64,000 nt of DNA from Protopterus annectens (lineage: Eukaryota > Chordata > Ceratodontiformes > Protopteridae): positions 401,363,683-401,427,682 of the forward strand of contig NC_056738.1 of assembly GCF_019279795.1 (NCBI RefSeq), written 5' to 3'. Below are positions 47,101 through 58,460 of this stretch, in pieces. How positions within the stretch are numbered: the first letter of the stretch is position 1; every line of letters starts with the position of its first letter. A model generated the notes under the pieces. The model was not told the origin of the DNA, made no database searches, and saw only the letters and a list, made by a program, of their open reading frames with translations. A program made the position numbers and the translations under genes.

Positions 47101-48033
47101 CTTGATGTCGGAAGGAGCCGAGGACATCGGTCTTGAAGTAGGAACTGAAGATTCCAAAGGTGGTCTCGGTGCCGACGGTTCCGCTATCGGATCCAATCTC
47201 TCTGGCTCCGAAGACTCCAGGGTGATTGGAGGAATCAAAATGGCAGCCGCCAAATGTGTGGCTCCTTTTCCTTTGGGGCCAGACAGAAAATTTTAGCCAG
47301 GGCCAGTGTTCAGAGCAATCTCTTCACCACCCACTCCATGTCATCATCAGATAAACTCCTCAAAGAATGGGTGGACAAGGAAGGAGATCTGCTTCTTTCT
47401 CTAATATAGGAGATCTCAGTGTTGGCGATATCGGCTCCAATAAAGGAGACCAACTCCTTGATATCTCTACCGACTCCATAGACACTCTAGCCGCCGAAGA
47501 GGATTTCTTGGTTCCAGACTTGTCAGAATAGAGAGCCATCAGTTCCAATAAAAACAATTTTGTTGGTGGCTCCGAAGCTGAAGCTGTAGAGGCCGGTCTT
47601 TTTGGTGATTTAATGTGGGATAAAGAAGGGGAGGAAGATTTGGAGCTCTAGGTATCTAAAGCTTCCTGAAATGACCCTTTTAATAATCCCCCTGCTATTA
47701 ACTTACTCCTTCTCTCATGGAGCACCCTGCTACTGAATGTGTCACAAATGGTGCAGGGGTCCTGTAAATGGATGGTACCAAGGCAGTAAATGCAACTCGT
47801 GTGCCCATCCGTGAGAGACATCTTTTGAGTGCATTTATCGCACTTCTTGAACCCTGCTTATGCTTCCTTGGTTCCTTCTCCTTATCTTTAGGCATCCTGT
47901 CTAACACTACAGCCAAGCCAATTAACTGGCTGACCAACTAACTTTAAGATAAAGGCTATAACTGAAAAACAACAAATTGTAGCTACCACTATAAATCACA
48001 GACAAAAGGATACAGATACAAATATAAAAATAC

Positions 48034-48095
<62 letters not shown>

Positions 48096-48569
48096 GTGTG
48101 TGTGTGTATAAAAAAAAAAAGAGGTGAAGCAGCAGGAAAGAAGGGGAAAGGTGTAAGAATCCTCTAAAATGGATTCAAAACCTAAGGGGAAGCGGCCCTC
48201 TAACTTAAATGGGCCGAGAGAGCCCTCCAAGTTAAACGGAACTCTCACTAGTAGATGGGAAGGGAAAAACGAAGTACTAAAAGGACCTAATGCAGAAAAC
48301 ACGAAAACTATCTGGAAGAAAGGTAGCAAAGAGAGAAACTTTAGACAAAAGGAATCTGAAAAAACCTATACTTAGCCAACGAGCCAGCAGGAAAACTTCG
48401 ATAGCTTGAGTGGCAAACAACATCTTGGGATGTGGCCCAGAGCATCATGGGAAAGGGATAAGCCTTTAGCCAGTGGAACCTCTCGAACTTTAGTATTTGG
48501 CAGAGTTGGAGCCATGAACGGCTCCGAACTCAACCTGTAAGAATTATGGCAAGATAGGACAACATAGCA
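47101..48569 (-). mobile_element. DIRS copy C, 5' part (start of gag and terminal repeat)
   Basis: Minus-strand gag N-terminal region with the cysteine-histidine box 'DGHTSCIYCLGTIHLQDPC' near 47810-47740, followed by Ser-rich sequence. A (TA)n/(GT)n stretch (48037-48110) lies in the leader. The terminal repeat at about 48380-48569 is the inverted partner of 38862-39060, sharing words such as 'gatgctctgggccacatccc' in reverse. Fossil. Confidence 0.8.
48037..48110. repeat. (TA)n plus (GT)n microsatellite
   Basis: A TA run to about 48090 followed by 'cacacgtgtgtgtgtgta', within the leader of DIRS copy C. Confidence 0.95.
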
Positions 48570-48689
48570 TCAATTAGCATTAGCCAGTAAAAATTTAAAG
48601 CCTTTAAAGTAACTTTTTTCACACAAAACACAATAAAAAGCACTTTAAAACACTTTGCTAGCCCCAAAAAGTAAATAAGTACGTCTCCT
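48570..48689. repeat. Continuation of the ~1.9-kb repeat (block e) after DIRS copy C
   Basis: 'gccagtaaaa', 'acactttgctagccccaaaa' and 'gtaaataagtac' match block e at 37690-37830 ('gccagtaaaactacc', 'acactatggcagcccca', 'aataaactac'). This shows that DIRS copy C was inserted into the array. The block ends where a PLE fragment begins. Confidence 0.6.
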
Positions 48690-49425
48690 CAAAATATGCA
48701 TTTGTCAAAAATGCCCATGTTTTTACATAGGTTTAACACAAAAAAAAAAAGCTTTAAAATCAGAATATATCAACACCAATATGATATCAGTAAAAACTCC
48801 AAGAACGCCTTAGCTGAACATATAATCCAACTTGCAGACCATCATTTTAAATATATTATTATAGATTATGTTGATATAGGTGAAAGAGGAGGTCCTATAG
48901 AGGATCTTTTGGAACTTTTAAGGAACTCAAATGGCAACTGCAAACCAACGCAACAAGTTATCCAGGGCTAAATGGTGTGGTTTCTATCAGTCCTATGTTG
49001 AAACTGAAAGCAGAGTTTGCTATCTAGGTACAACTATGTTCATGGGGCATACACTGTGTTTAAAGTCAGCTTTGTTATAAGTAGCATGATAGCTAGATTC
49101 ACATATGCAGTTATTTACATATGTAAAAATGTATCTAGTAGAGGTATTTTAGTTACTTTAGCAATATTAAATGCAAGTATGTGCTTGTGTAGCTTAACAT
49201 TGGGGAAGTATGTAATGTATAAGGAAATGCAAGTAATACAAACTGCAGAAGTAATATATATCTTTAAATGCTGGTTTCAAACTGAGGCAAGTTTTATCAC
49301 ATGTTTTTTAGTGCATATATAAACGAGTTGGTTACTATGGTTCAAGTTTAAGCTTTTATTCTGAAGTTTGTATTTTATAAACAAAAACGCTAAATAAATA
49401 CTTGGGAGTGGATCAGTTTGCCTTC
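48690..49425 (+). mobile_element. Third Penelope-like fragment: end of GIY-YIG domain and 3' tail
   Basis: The plus strand reads 'CQKCPCFYIGL' in one frame and 'KIRIYQHQYDISKNSKNALA' then 'GERGGPIEDLLELL' in another. The latter aligns with 'KNRIYEHNYDI' and 'IRGGPWEDTIEYKELLWQL' of the large PLE. A frame change separates the two. The tail ends with 'acgctaaataaatacttggg' near 49400. The reverse transcriptase is missing, so it is strongly 5'-truncated. Confidence 0.65.
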
Positions 49426-50400
49426 ATTTGCATTATTTCTGCAGTTTGTGGGTGTCGTGGAAGTTTTGAGGTATTAAAACAGGACATTGTTGAAACCAGA
49501 ATCCAGGTCAGATACTGGAAGGCAGCAGATGACATCAAGTGGAGCAACACCAAACAAGAGAGGGAGGAATCCTATACAACCAGCAATCCGAGATGGTGTT
49601 AAACGACAAGAGTTTGGTAAGTGAAAAAGAAGAGCAGGAAGGATGCAGCTTAGGAAAGGAATGGGACACAGGAATTCTACATAAGTGATAAGAGATGGAA
49701 TAACTAAGACAAGAGAGAATGTGGGGAAAGAGGACATAGATAAGAATGTAGGATACATGCAACCTTTATTCCTTTTTCTCTCTCTCGCTCTCTTTTGTAT
49801 GTGTGGCTGTGTGTGTTTAGTTATAATTACACAATGTTTTTATGTGCTACTGTTAAGCAAAATGAGTGCTGGTGTTTATAAACCAAACAAAAATGACTAG
49901 TACTCTGTAGGGATTTTTTTTTTATCTGCCAACTCATTACATTCCTAGTTTCTTCTCCCTTCTACATCACATCTCCATGTGCTACGTACACACAAGGAAA
50001 ATTGCCTGCAGTCTACATTGAGCATAAAATACATATGCGAACATTTTCTTGCAAAAATCCTAAACCTTATGGACTGATACATACTTGGCAGCCCAGTAGG
50101 TTTGGTCAAATTTCTCATTTGTAATTCACCTACTGTATTTCTAACATTCTCACATTATTGCAGTTATCAATATCACATCACATGTTTGTGATATGATAAT
50201 TCCCGTATTGTTTTTGTTGATGGAACAAATGCATTTAAAGGCTTTGAGCTGCCGTAATGTGGCCTGTAACTGCTGCTTACATAACAGAAATTCTGGCTAC
50301 AATTAAATATCTGATGAATGATTAGCTTATTCGTTAAATATTAAGGTTCTGCTGTTCTATGCTTGCTTCATAGTTACAAACGACGAACTTTCCCCTAGAC
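49426..50400. other. Unassigned stretch
   Basis: No supportable coding sequence. Contains a pyrimidine run near 49770-49795 (ctctctctcgctctc) and otherwise A/T-rich text. Confidence 0.4.
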
Positions 50401-50795
50401 TGAAACGGCTGCAGTTTATCCTGACTGCTTATTGCCTTAGCCTGTAATGGCTATTTTATTCATTGAGAGTTAGTACAATCTGAAACGCCTGCAGTTTACC
50501 CTGTCTGCTTACTAGTTTCAGCCTGTAACGACTATTTTATACATAGAGAGTTAGTTGATTCTGAAACGGCTTCAGTTTATCCTGTTTGCTCTTTTGCTTT
50601 AGCATGTACGGCTGTTTTACTTCATGGAGAGCTAGTTGAATCTGAAACGGCTGCAGTCTATACTGTTTGCTTTAGCATGTACGGCTATTTTACTACATAG
50701 AGAGCTAGATGAATCCTAAACGGCTGCAGTTTTTACTGTTAGCTTATTAGCTATAGCCCAGTATTGGCTATTTGATACATTGGGAGTTAGTTGAA
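50401..50795. repeat. Five tandem ~80-bp repeats
   Basis: Units begin at about 50401, 50480, 50561, 50642 and 50716 with 'tgaaacggctgcagt' or close variants. Each carries 'tagc(c/a)tgta(a)(t/c)ggctattttat' and ends 'gagagttagttgaat'. Spacing is 79, 81, 81 and about 74 bases. There are no unique spacers, so it is not CRISPR-like. It lies upstream of a LINE and could be its promoter monomers or a minisatellite. Weaker echoes ('gcctgtagctgctgg') continue to about 51200. Confidence 0.85.
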
Positions 50796-53230
50796 TCGCT
50801 AGCTTAAGCGATCGCTTTAAGCATTCGCTTTTTGACCTGCTATGTCTACGTTTTGTCCACATATTGTACCCTATATTGGCTAACTTGTATATGTAGATAA
50901 CCTTACTTGGGGACTTGCATAGTGTACTGTAGGTCTTTTGCATCTTATTGAGTAGCCTGTAGCTGCTGGATCGCAAGTTAGAAGCTATAGCTGTTATTAC
51001 ATTCAGCCTGTTTCTCTTGGGGGGATGTAGAAAGACTGATGTAGATCTTTTCTTGAGCACTCCTTGTACCCTGCAATTACTGGTATGTTGGTCGGGAGCT
51101 GTAGACACCTTCTCGAGCTGCAATTTGAAGCCAAAATCGGCTAGATTGCAAATAGGAAGCTACAGAGTAGCTTATAGTTACTAGAATCCAATTACTTATG
51201 CTGAGCTGTAGTTTGGAGCCAGTAACGAATGGATTAATAACAAGCAGCAGCAGCCTAGTCTATAGTCCATATACCTAAATTAAACTGCATGGTTATTAGC
51301 GGCACTAGGCCCACATGGATGTTTCCATGTGCGTAATGAAACGCCATAGTTAATGCAACTGTCGCCCGTGCTCTGGCCCTCAGGATGTTAGGGACCCTAT
51401 CAACCTCTGTTTGTTACATTTGTAAATGAGGATTGGTATCTGTGAATGCAAAGACTAATATTTTGAAGATATATTCTCTGAATTATCTGTCCCTGTTAGC
51501 CCCTGTAGATTTCAAATGAACTGTTAAATAGGACACCATAGGCTACATAACTTTCATGCTGTGACCCCACTTAATTTTAACAAATTCTAGTGTAGACTTT
51601 GAGCCAGCCGGCTACCAACACTAACTCCCACCAGGTGATTTTTATATCATTTCTGATACTTTTCTATGCATTGTTCCTGTTTTGGTTGTACTGTTTTTCA
51701 TATGCATTTATGTGTGACTATGTCTTTACCAATGTGCTACATGCTGTCCTACTTAGCCTACAGAATTTAACCTGTAGGATACATTTATATAACTAAAGAT
51801 AAGCTCCGTTTTGATACTGCTAGCTTGTAGTATTACTTAGTGAATGTACAATGTCTAACTGTTGAAGTGTTAACTATTGTCCTAATTATCTTACTCTGTC
51901 TATGCGGGCTTCTTGCTACTCACTACCACTGTTGTCTCTCTCTCTCCCTCAAGTACCCTGATCTTCACTGTGCTGTTCCAGCCTATAATTCTTCTGAGAA
52001 TCTACCTACCAGCTGACAAAGGACCCATGGTTTCGTCTTGTTGCCTCTACTCCCTGCACTCTCTGTTAAGGAATTAAGAAAGTATGTTTCCATGGCCTAC
52101 CTGTAAAGCATAGTACTGATCACTGTAGCTTTAGGGGTTCTAAAGTAAGCTCAGAGGACAGTCAGCCAGTAACCTCCCTCCCCCCAAACTAGCTACCTTG
52201 TTGACCTTACTACTTCATCACCTATTGGTATCCCTCTTAGTACCTTTCCCCCTTTTTGTAATCTGCCATAGCCTACCTTCCTTTTATAGCTGTTTGTACT
52301 TCTAGCTTTGCCCTGTAGGTGGCACCCCTACCCCTTCCAAGATTTATTCTGCTTTTCCTTTGTTCCTCTGCTTTATCTATTTTAAACTTCTTTGACCTTA
52401 AACGACTCCGAAATTACAATATACCCTCTATTTTAACTCACTATACTCTCCTGTGTCTCTAACAGACCTCTAACTTTTCTCTGCTCCTTCTCTCCTTAGA
52501 CATACTTGACTTACCTTCTAGACTGAGCTCTACTGATTGTTTCTCCTCCAGCTGCTCCATTGTCTGTTTCTACCCACTCCGTTCGCCCTAGGGGCTCACT
52601 CCACTCCCCTACCCTACCCCCAATTCCCACCCACCCACTGGTCCTACACTTATACTTCACTGCCACTCCCCCTTCCTATCTCCACCTATCACATACCACT
52701 ACATCACCAAGCCACTCCCATAACTCTCTCACCTGATTAGTACTACTAATCTGTCTTTCTTACCACTCCCTCTGTGTTATAACCTTAACTACACTACTCT
52801 ACCTCCTATCTAACCCTGTTAACTACTTACTAACTTAACTTATAACCTGCTCAACATCTTCAAACACTTTGTCTCCTTACTACAATACATACTAACACCA
52901 ACTATTCCCTACTTAAATCCTCTTACCATGGCTTCTACAAATAAAACTGATTTTACCACATTACTACTCAACTACCACACTAGCAATTCTTACCATACCA
53001 TACTCACTTACCTCCTATGAATATCTTTCTCTATCTGAACAAAACCATCATAGCCAACAAACTTTACCATCCTCATTCACCTTCTCCCTTAACCATAGTA
53101 ACATAACCTATGTTTCTAATGACTCTTTACCTAAATTCCACAAAACAACTCACATTATTCACTTCTCTACCAAGAAGACTCTTAATAGCCTTCATAAACT
53201 CTTAAAATCTCTATAATACCCCCAGCAAAA
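50796..53230 (+). other. G-poor leader region ahead of the LINE
   Basis: From about 51850 the plus strand becomes strikingly poor in G and rich in C, T and A, continuing into the LINE ORF2. No ORF1 protein could be recognised; the longest reading (52537-52740) is Pro/Leu-rich low complexity. Probably the 5' region of the LINE, with a decayed ORF1. Confidence 0.4.
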
Positions 53231-53339
53231 CTCCCTACTAGATGGTGACATTCATCCAAACCCTGGCCCCTATACTGACGCCATAACTAGCCCTACCAAT
53301 GTAACAAGTACCTATAACTTCTACAATTATTAAACCAAC

Positions 53340-54060
53340 TAACTCACTTCTGATAGCTAACCTTAACATAACAAGTATAAACAATAAAATTTCCCACCTG
53401 CATGCACTCCTTGATGTACACTCATTTGACATTTTATGTCTTACAGAAACTTGGCTAAAACCATCTACTCTCGACCAAGAAATTAGCCCTCCTGGCTATA
53501 ACATCCTCAGAAATGACCGTAAAATGAAAAAAGGTGGGGGTATAGCCATTCTTTACAAATCAAACCTACACATTTCCCTCATTAATGTGCTCCCATCAAT
53601 AGATATCAAATCTGAAACCCTAACTATCAAACTCTAAATCAATAACTCTAAATCAATCTATATAATTTGCATGTATCTACCTCCAGGTAATAATACAAAT
53701 TCTCTAGAAAACTTGCTTTGTCATTTCTCTACCCATCTACCCCAAGAGACCATTGTACTTGGCAATGTTAATATAGACTGGTCTTCTTGTAGTTCTCTCA
53801 ACCCCACCAACCATATAAACCTCTTTGGATTCTCTCAACTAATTACAACTCCTACAAGAATCCATAAACCCACTAACAAGGAAAGTACTCTGGATTGGAT
53901 CCTTATTAACAGCCACCCTGAATCTTATACTCCAGCAACCCTCCCAGATGATATCAGTGACCACACACTTACCTACATTATTAAACAAAAAACCCACATT
54001 CCCTCCACACAATCTCAAAACCTCCCGGTCAAAAAAAAAGTTTTAACCCAGACAGCTTCT
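53340..54060 (+). pseudogene. LINE apurinic-type endonuclease domain
   Basis: Catalytic landmarks are in order: 'LNITSINNKISHL' (metal-binding N), 'LCLTETWL' (E), 'GGGIAILY', 'ICMYLPPG', 'LGNVNIDW' and 'DISDHTL'. In the family the fourth block reads GDFN or GDVN; here the aspartate is N (GNVN), which would abolish activity. One stop interrupts the domain near 53636. Confidence 0.8.
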
Positions 54061-54599
54061 TAACCGAATTGCAAGCTTGTGACTGGTCACCACTAACCTA
54101 TCTAGAACTAGACAAAGCAGTTACCTACTTCAACACTAAATTTCTTAATATCCTAGACTCCCATGCCCCTTATCACTCAACTAGAATAAAAACCAAATGT
54201 GCCCCCTGACTCACAAAACAAACCAGGCAAAAGATACACTTCAGAAATAAAATCTGGGCTAATTGGAGATCTACCAAATGTCCAACAACCCACCTTCAAT
54301 TTAAACAACTAAGAAATTCCACCAAAAAATATATTCTTAGAGACAAAAAAGATTACTACCTCGGCCTCCAACAAACCAGTAAACAAACCCCACAAAAATT
54401 CTGGAGTGGGATAAACAAACTTCTTCAACCAGGCCACACCACCACTCCAAACCCAACCGGTTTCAATAGTAACAACTCCAATCTGATCCCTGATGCCTTT
54501 AATAACTACTTTACAGAAGCCATTCAAAACCCTGGCCAATTCTTTACCTCCTCTCTCACTGCTTCCCAACCAAATATCTGCAATACTTCTTTACCTACC

Positions 54600-55771
54600 T
54601 TTCAAATACAACCTGTATCTACATCTTTCATCTGTAAGCTACTTCAAAAATTGAAGCCTTGCACCCCTTCTGCTGACCAACTCCCATCTGAATACCTATA
54701 AATAGCCGCTAAAGCCTTAGACTATCCCATCTCTATCCTTATTAACAGATCTATCTCGGAGGGCAAAATCCCTGCTCTATGGAAGATATCCCACATCATC
54801 CCTCTACATAAAGGAGGACAATCTACTGAGCTTTCCAACTATCGCCCTATTGCCCTACTGTCCCCATTAGCTAAGATAATGGAAAAATGTACTCACAAAC
54901 AGCTACTCAACCACTTATTACACAATAACCTACTAGCAAACTGCCAACATGGTTTTAGGCCGTTCCACAGTACATCAACATCTATCCTTTACTGACTCCA
55001 TAAATAAAAATCGTAACAATAACTCAATATTCCTCTGCATTATTTATTGACCTGTCAAAAGCCTTTGACATGGTTAACCACAACCTACTGCTACACAAAC
55101 TAAGGGCTCACTCTCTAGATCCTCAAGCCATACAATGGTTTAAATCTTATCTGGAAAATAGACAGCAAGCAGTACTTTGGCAAAACATCCTGTCTTCACT
55201 ACTACCAGTAAAAATAGGAGTACCCCAGGGCTCTATCTTAGGTCCCCTACTCTTCTCCTTATTTATTAACAACTTACATACTAACATACCCCAAGCCACC
55301 TGTATTCAGTATGCAGATGACTCCACCTTAATCTGTACAGCCAAGAGTATAACCTCTCTCCACTCTCTCACCCAAACTGTTTTTAAGAAGGCTGAAGACT
55401 GGTTTATGCAACACTGCCTCCTCCTAAATCCCAAAAAAGCAAAACTACTACTCTTTACTCATAAATCACCTGTTCCTTCCTTCTCTATAACCTCTAACAA
55501 TGGTGCCAACATTACCCCAGGGACTACAACCCGCCTACTAGGTGTAACTACTGATAATCAACTCAACTATGACGTACACATTAACTCAACTATTAAGTCT
55601 GTCAACAAAAAACTTGGCACCCTCTATAGAATAAAACCCTTTCTTACCCCTCCTGCAAGAAAACAATTGCCCAGACTCACCTCATTTCTACCCTTTTCTA
55701 TGCCTCTGTTATATACACCAACCTATCCCAAAACCTCCTCTCTAAACTCTCTACCTGTTATAATAGCATAA
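54600..55771 (+). pseudogene. LINE reverse transcriptase domain
   Basis: Fingers 'IPALWKISHIIPLHKGG' and 'NYRPIALLSPLAKIMEKC'. Motif A lies near 55060 ('LSKAFDMVNHNLL', after a shift). Motif B is 'GVPQGSILGPLLFSLFINNL'. Motif C 'YADDSTL' has both aspartates. The thumb segment includes 'NPKKAKLLLFTHK' and 'LLGVTTDNQLNYDVHI'. The 700-base uninterrupted frame from 55070 to 55771 is the best-kept part. Confidence 0.85.
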
Positions 55772-56540
55772 CTAGATTCATCACAAGCTCCCCCTTTAAA
55801 ACTCACCACTGCCTTAACCTCAAACAGCTTGGCTGGCTAGAACTTCATAACCACATACTCTATCAACAACTACTTATTACTCAAAAGATCCTATACCACC
55901 CTAATAATACCCCTATCCTCACTAATCTTATTACACCTTATACGAATCTACCTACACCACGCTCTGCTAACAAACTTCTAGTCTCCTCTAATAAAGCTAA
56001 CAACAAAGCTGGGGATTCACTCTTCTCGAACACTGCAGGAAAAATCTGGAATCAGCTTCCTGCTGACTTAACTTCCCTTGCTTCTACTTCTCTTTTTAAA
56101 AAACATCTTAAAGAACATCTCAAAGCTCATTGGCTCTGTCCATGCACTAACCCAGATTGACATCTTTTCTCACTTCTATCCATAACCCTATACACGACTA
56201 CTATAACCCTCTACCTCCAAATTGACTTACTACTATTGACTCTTACTCAGGAATTTTAGAATATATATATTCTTTTCCCTTTTCTAAGACTTGCTTATAC
56301 CTTCTACTGTGAGTTGTAGAATTGTTTAATTTCCACTAAAAGTGTTTAGTTTTACAAATTTATTTTATAACTGTTCTCTATCAGAATGCTAACTCTGTAT
56401 TGTACTTCTCAGAGTTACATGCATTGTTAAATTTCCCATTTTTTTTTGCTTGGAGCTTTTCTCCCGGGGCCTCTACTGAAAATGGACATATATCCAGCTA
56501 GACTAGCCCGGTCAACAAATGTAAAATAAATAAAAATAAA

Positions 56541-56879
56541 TCAAGAAATACTTTATATAACACTATTTTTCAACAACTTTTGTTCTAGGCTGTACTAAAA
56601 ACTCTGCTAGAGCTAGTCTTTCACTTAGGGTAAGGGGAAAGGGATAAGGGTGTCTGAAGACAATTTCTAACTTGCATCACCTCTCTCAACTTCAAAGGCC
56701 AGGAAATCTGAACAAAGCCTATCGGGACAATGGCTCAAAAAATATAGAAACATATACTGCTCTTAGAAAGTTGCCAGAGTTAACAGGATTTATCATAGCC
56801 AGCATTTTCTAAATGCTACAAAATTTGAAACTCAAACGTATGTTATTAGTGACTTCAATCCTTTGTGGCTTGCCCGAAA
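56541..56879. other. Unassigned stretch
   Basis: No coding or repeat signal that I can support. Confidence 0.35.
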
Positions 56880-57716
56880 ATCACAAATGTCATGAGGACA
56901 AAATGTTTAAAATTATTTATTTGATAAAACGGGCTTCAGAAAAGCACAAGGGGTTCAGTATTCTCGGAATTGCAAAATGAGCTCGTTTAAAGCAAAATGG
57001 GCATGTTTAGAATAAAATGAGCACAAGAAAATTACAGGCATGAAAAAAAGATTAAACAAGCAAAACAAATTTAATAAGGGCAAAAAAGGGCACATTAAGC
57101 ATAAATAAAGCAAGACAACTGCATGTTTTTGGCAAAATACTGTGTTTTGGCATAACTACTACTTGGCATTGTATTCAGGGCATAACTAGAGTTATTCGAA
57201 GTATCTCAAAGTGTGTAAAAGTGCTTACAGTTTATTACTGTGCATTTATTCCGAAGAGTGTATTTGTGTGCAAAGTGCAACTATTTTGTGAAGTGCAGTC
57301 AAAATACAGCCATTTCAAAAAGTTTCTTGTGCTGGGTGTGTCTATTCACAAAGTGCCACCATTACAGTGTGCTTCTTGCACTGTAAAGGAGTTATTAAGT
57401 GCAGCCATTTTGGGAAAATTTCAGTGTGCTGTGTACTGTTTATTCGCAAAGTGCAATTACTTCAAAATGTTTCTTACTCCGAGCTTCTTTTGCCCAGTTT
57501 ATTCACAAAGTGCAGTTATTTTGAAATGTTTTTACAGTACAGTAATTTCAAGAGTATTCCTGGGCCCAAAAGTCTTATTTCACAAAGTTCAGTTATTCAG
57601 AGGCTTGTTGTGCTATTGGACATAGTTACAAATACTGGCATAAACTTCTGGCATATGTACATGTGTGTGTGTGTTCGTGCATACCTGCAAAAGCCTTCAC
57701 TGATGTGTGTTAATAT
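56880..57716 (+). mobile_element. Probable 5' LTR and leader of a Ty3/Gypsy fossil
   Basis: The region directly ahead of the gag fossil carries several imperfect copies of 'tattcacaaagtgcagttat' (for example near 57344, 57450 and 57501), spaced roughly 50-110 bases apart. Such subrepeats are common in LTRs. No second LTR copy was found in the window, so the LTR ends cannot be set. Fossil. Confidence 0.4.
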
Positions 57717-58460
57717 GGCAGATGGATTACGAAAATCCTTACCACTTGTATTTGATCAGAATGTTGCAGAGAACTGGAGAATATTTGAGCAAGAGTACAA
57801 TATTTTTATACAAGCAGCTTATTCTGAAGATGCACACACCAGGGCATTCATTTTGCTAAACCTCGCTGGGTCAGAGGCCACTGAAAGAGAGCGTTCATTT
57901 GTGTATGCACCAGCAGTATATGAAGGAGAAGGTGAAAGCAGTCATATTACTGTACAGGCTGAATCAAGGGAAGATCCCAAGTGTTTGAAACACAAAATTC
58001 AGGGAAATGTGCAGCCCCCAGACAAATATTACATTGGAGAGGCATTTGTTTTACACAAGAGATCAGAAACTAGGGGAAACTTTTGCAGCTTTTATTACTG
58101 ACCTGAGAAACAAAGCTAAAACATGTTGGTTTGGTAATTTAAAAGATTAGTTGATAAAGGACAGGCTTGTGTGTGGTATTAATAGTGCTGCAGTGAGAAA
58201 TATTTTGCTTCCTGACAGTGATTTAATGCTAAGCAAAGCTATTGAGATTTGTCAAATCCATGAAGTTACAGAAAGGCACACAAGTATGCTTACAAGTGAT
58301 GAGCATTGTCTCAGCAAGCTCCAGAGCAAATCCAGACAGCATGCAGCATATGACTAGCAAAAGCAGGCCTAAGCACATGGCAGCTACAGTAGGGTTTACA
58401 AGATACCTGCGAATCCAAAGGAGGACACCGGAGAAAGCAGCCTGTTCTGCTCATAGTGCT
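57717..58460 (+). pseudogene. Ty3/Gypsy gag fossil
   Basis: Plus-strand reading shows 'FDQNVAENWRIFEQEYNIFI' early and 'DLRNKAKTCWFGNL', 'KDRLVCGINSAAVRNILLPD' and 'LSKAIEICQIHEVTE' later. These are typical of the capsid part of vertebrate Ty3/Gypsy elements of the Mag-like type. No protease, polymerase or integrase region was recognised downstream, so only the gag end remains. Fossil with several breaks. Confidence 0.7.

Larger units (their letters stand above)
53231..56540 (+). mobile_element. Jockey/L2-group LINE ORF2 and 3' end
   Basis: Begins with a 2A-like 'GDIHPNPGP' (53244-53270). The endonuclease follows: 'LTETWLKPS', 'KKGGGIAILYKS', 'LGNVNIDW', 'STLDWILIN' and 'DISDHTL'. The reverse transcriptase then covers 'IIPLHKGG', 'NYRPIALLSP', 'GVPQGSILGPLLFSLFI' and 'YADDSTLI'. 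The C-terminal part contains 'GKIWNQLPADL' and 'SLFKKHLKEHL', typical of CR1/L2/jockey-type ORF2. The 3' end is A-rich ('aaataaataaaaataaatca', about 56540) after a poly-T and 'aatggacatatatcc'. Stops and shifts occur several times (for example after 'TLTIKL' near 53636, and near 55000), so it is inactive though well preserved. Confidence 0.82.

Noticed and set aside
50401-50795. CRISPR-like array
   Set aside because: The whole ~80-bp unit repeats with no unique spacers, the context is vertebrate, and no cas genes are present.
52537-52740. Pro/Leu-rich 67-residue frame as LINE ORF1
   Set aside because: It is low complexity produced by C/T-rich DNA, with no ORF1 motif.
57367-58101. Single long host protein across 57.4-58.1 kb
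   Set aside because: The first half is a reading through LTR-like subrepeats; the second half is Ty3/Gypsy gag.
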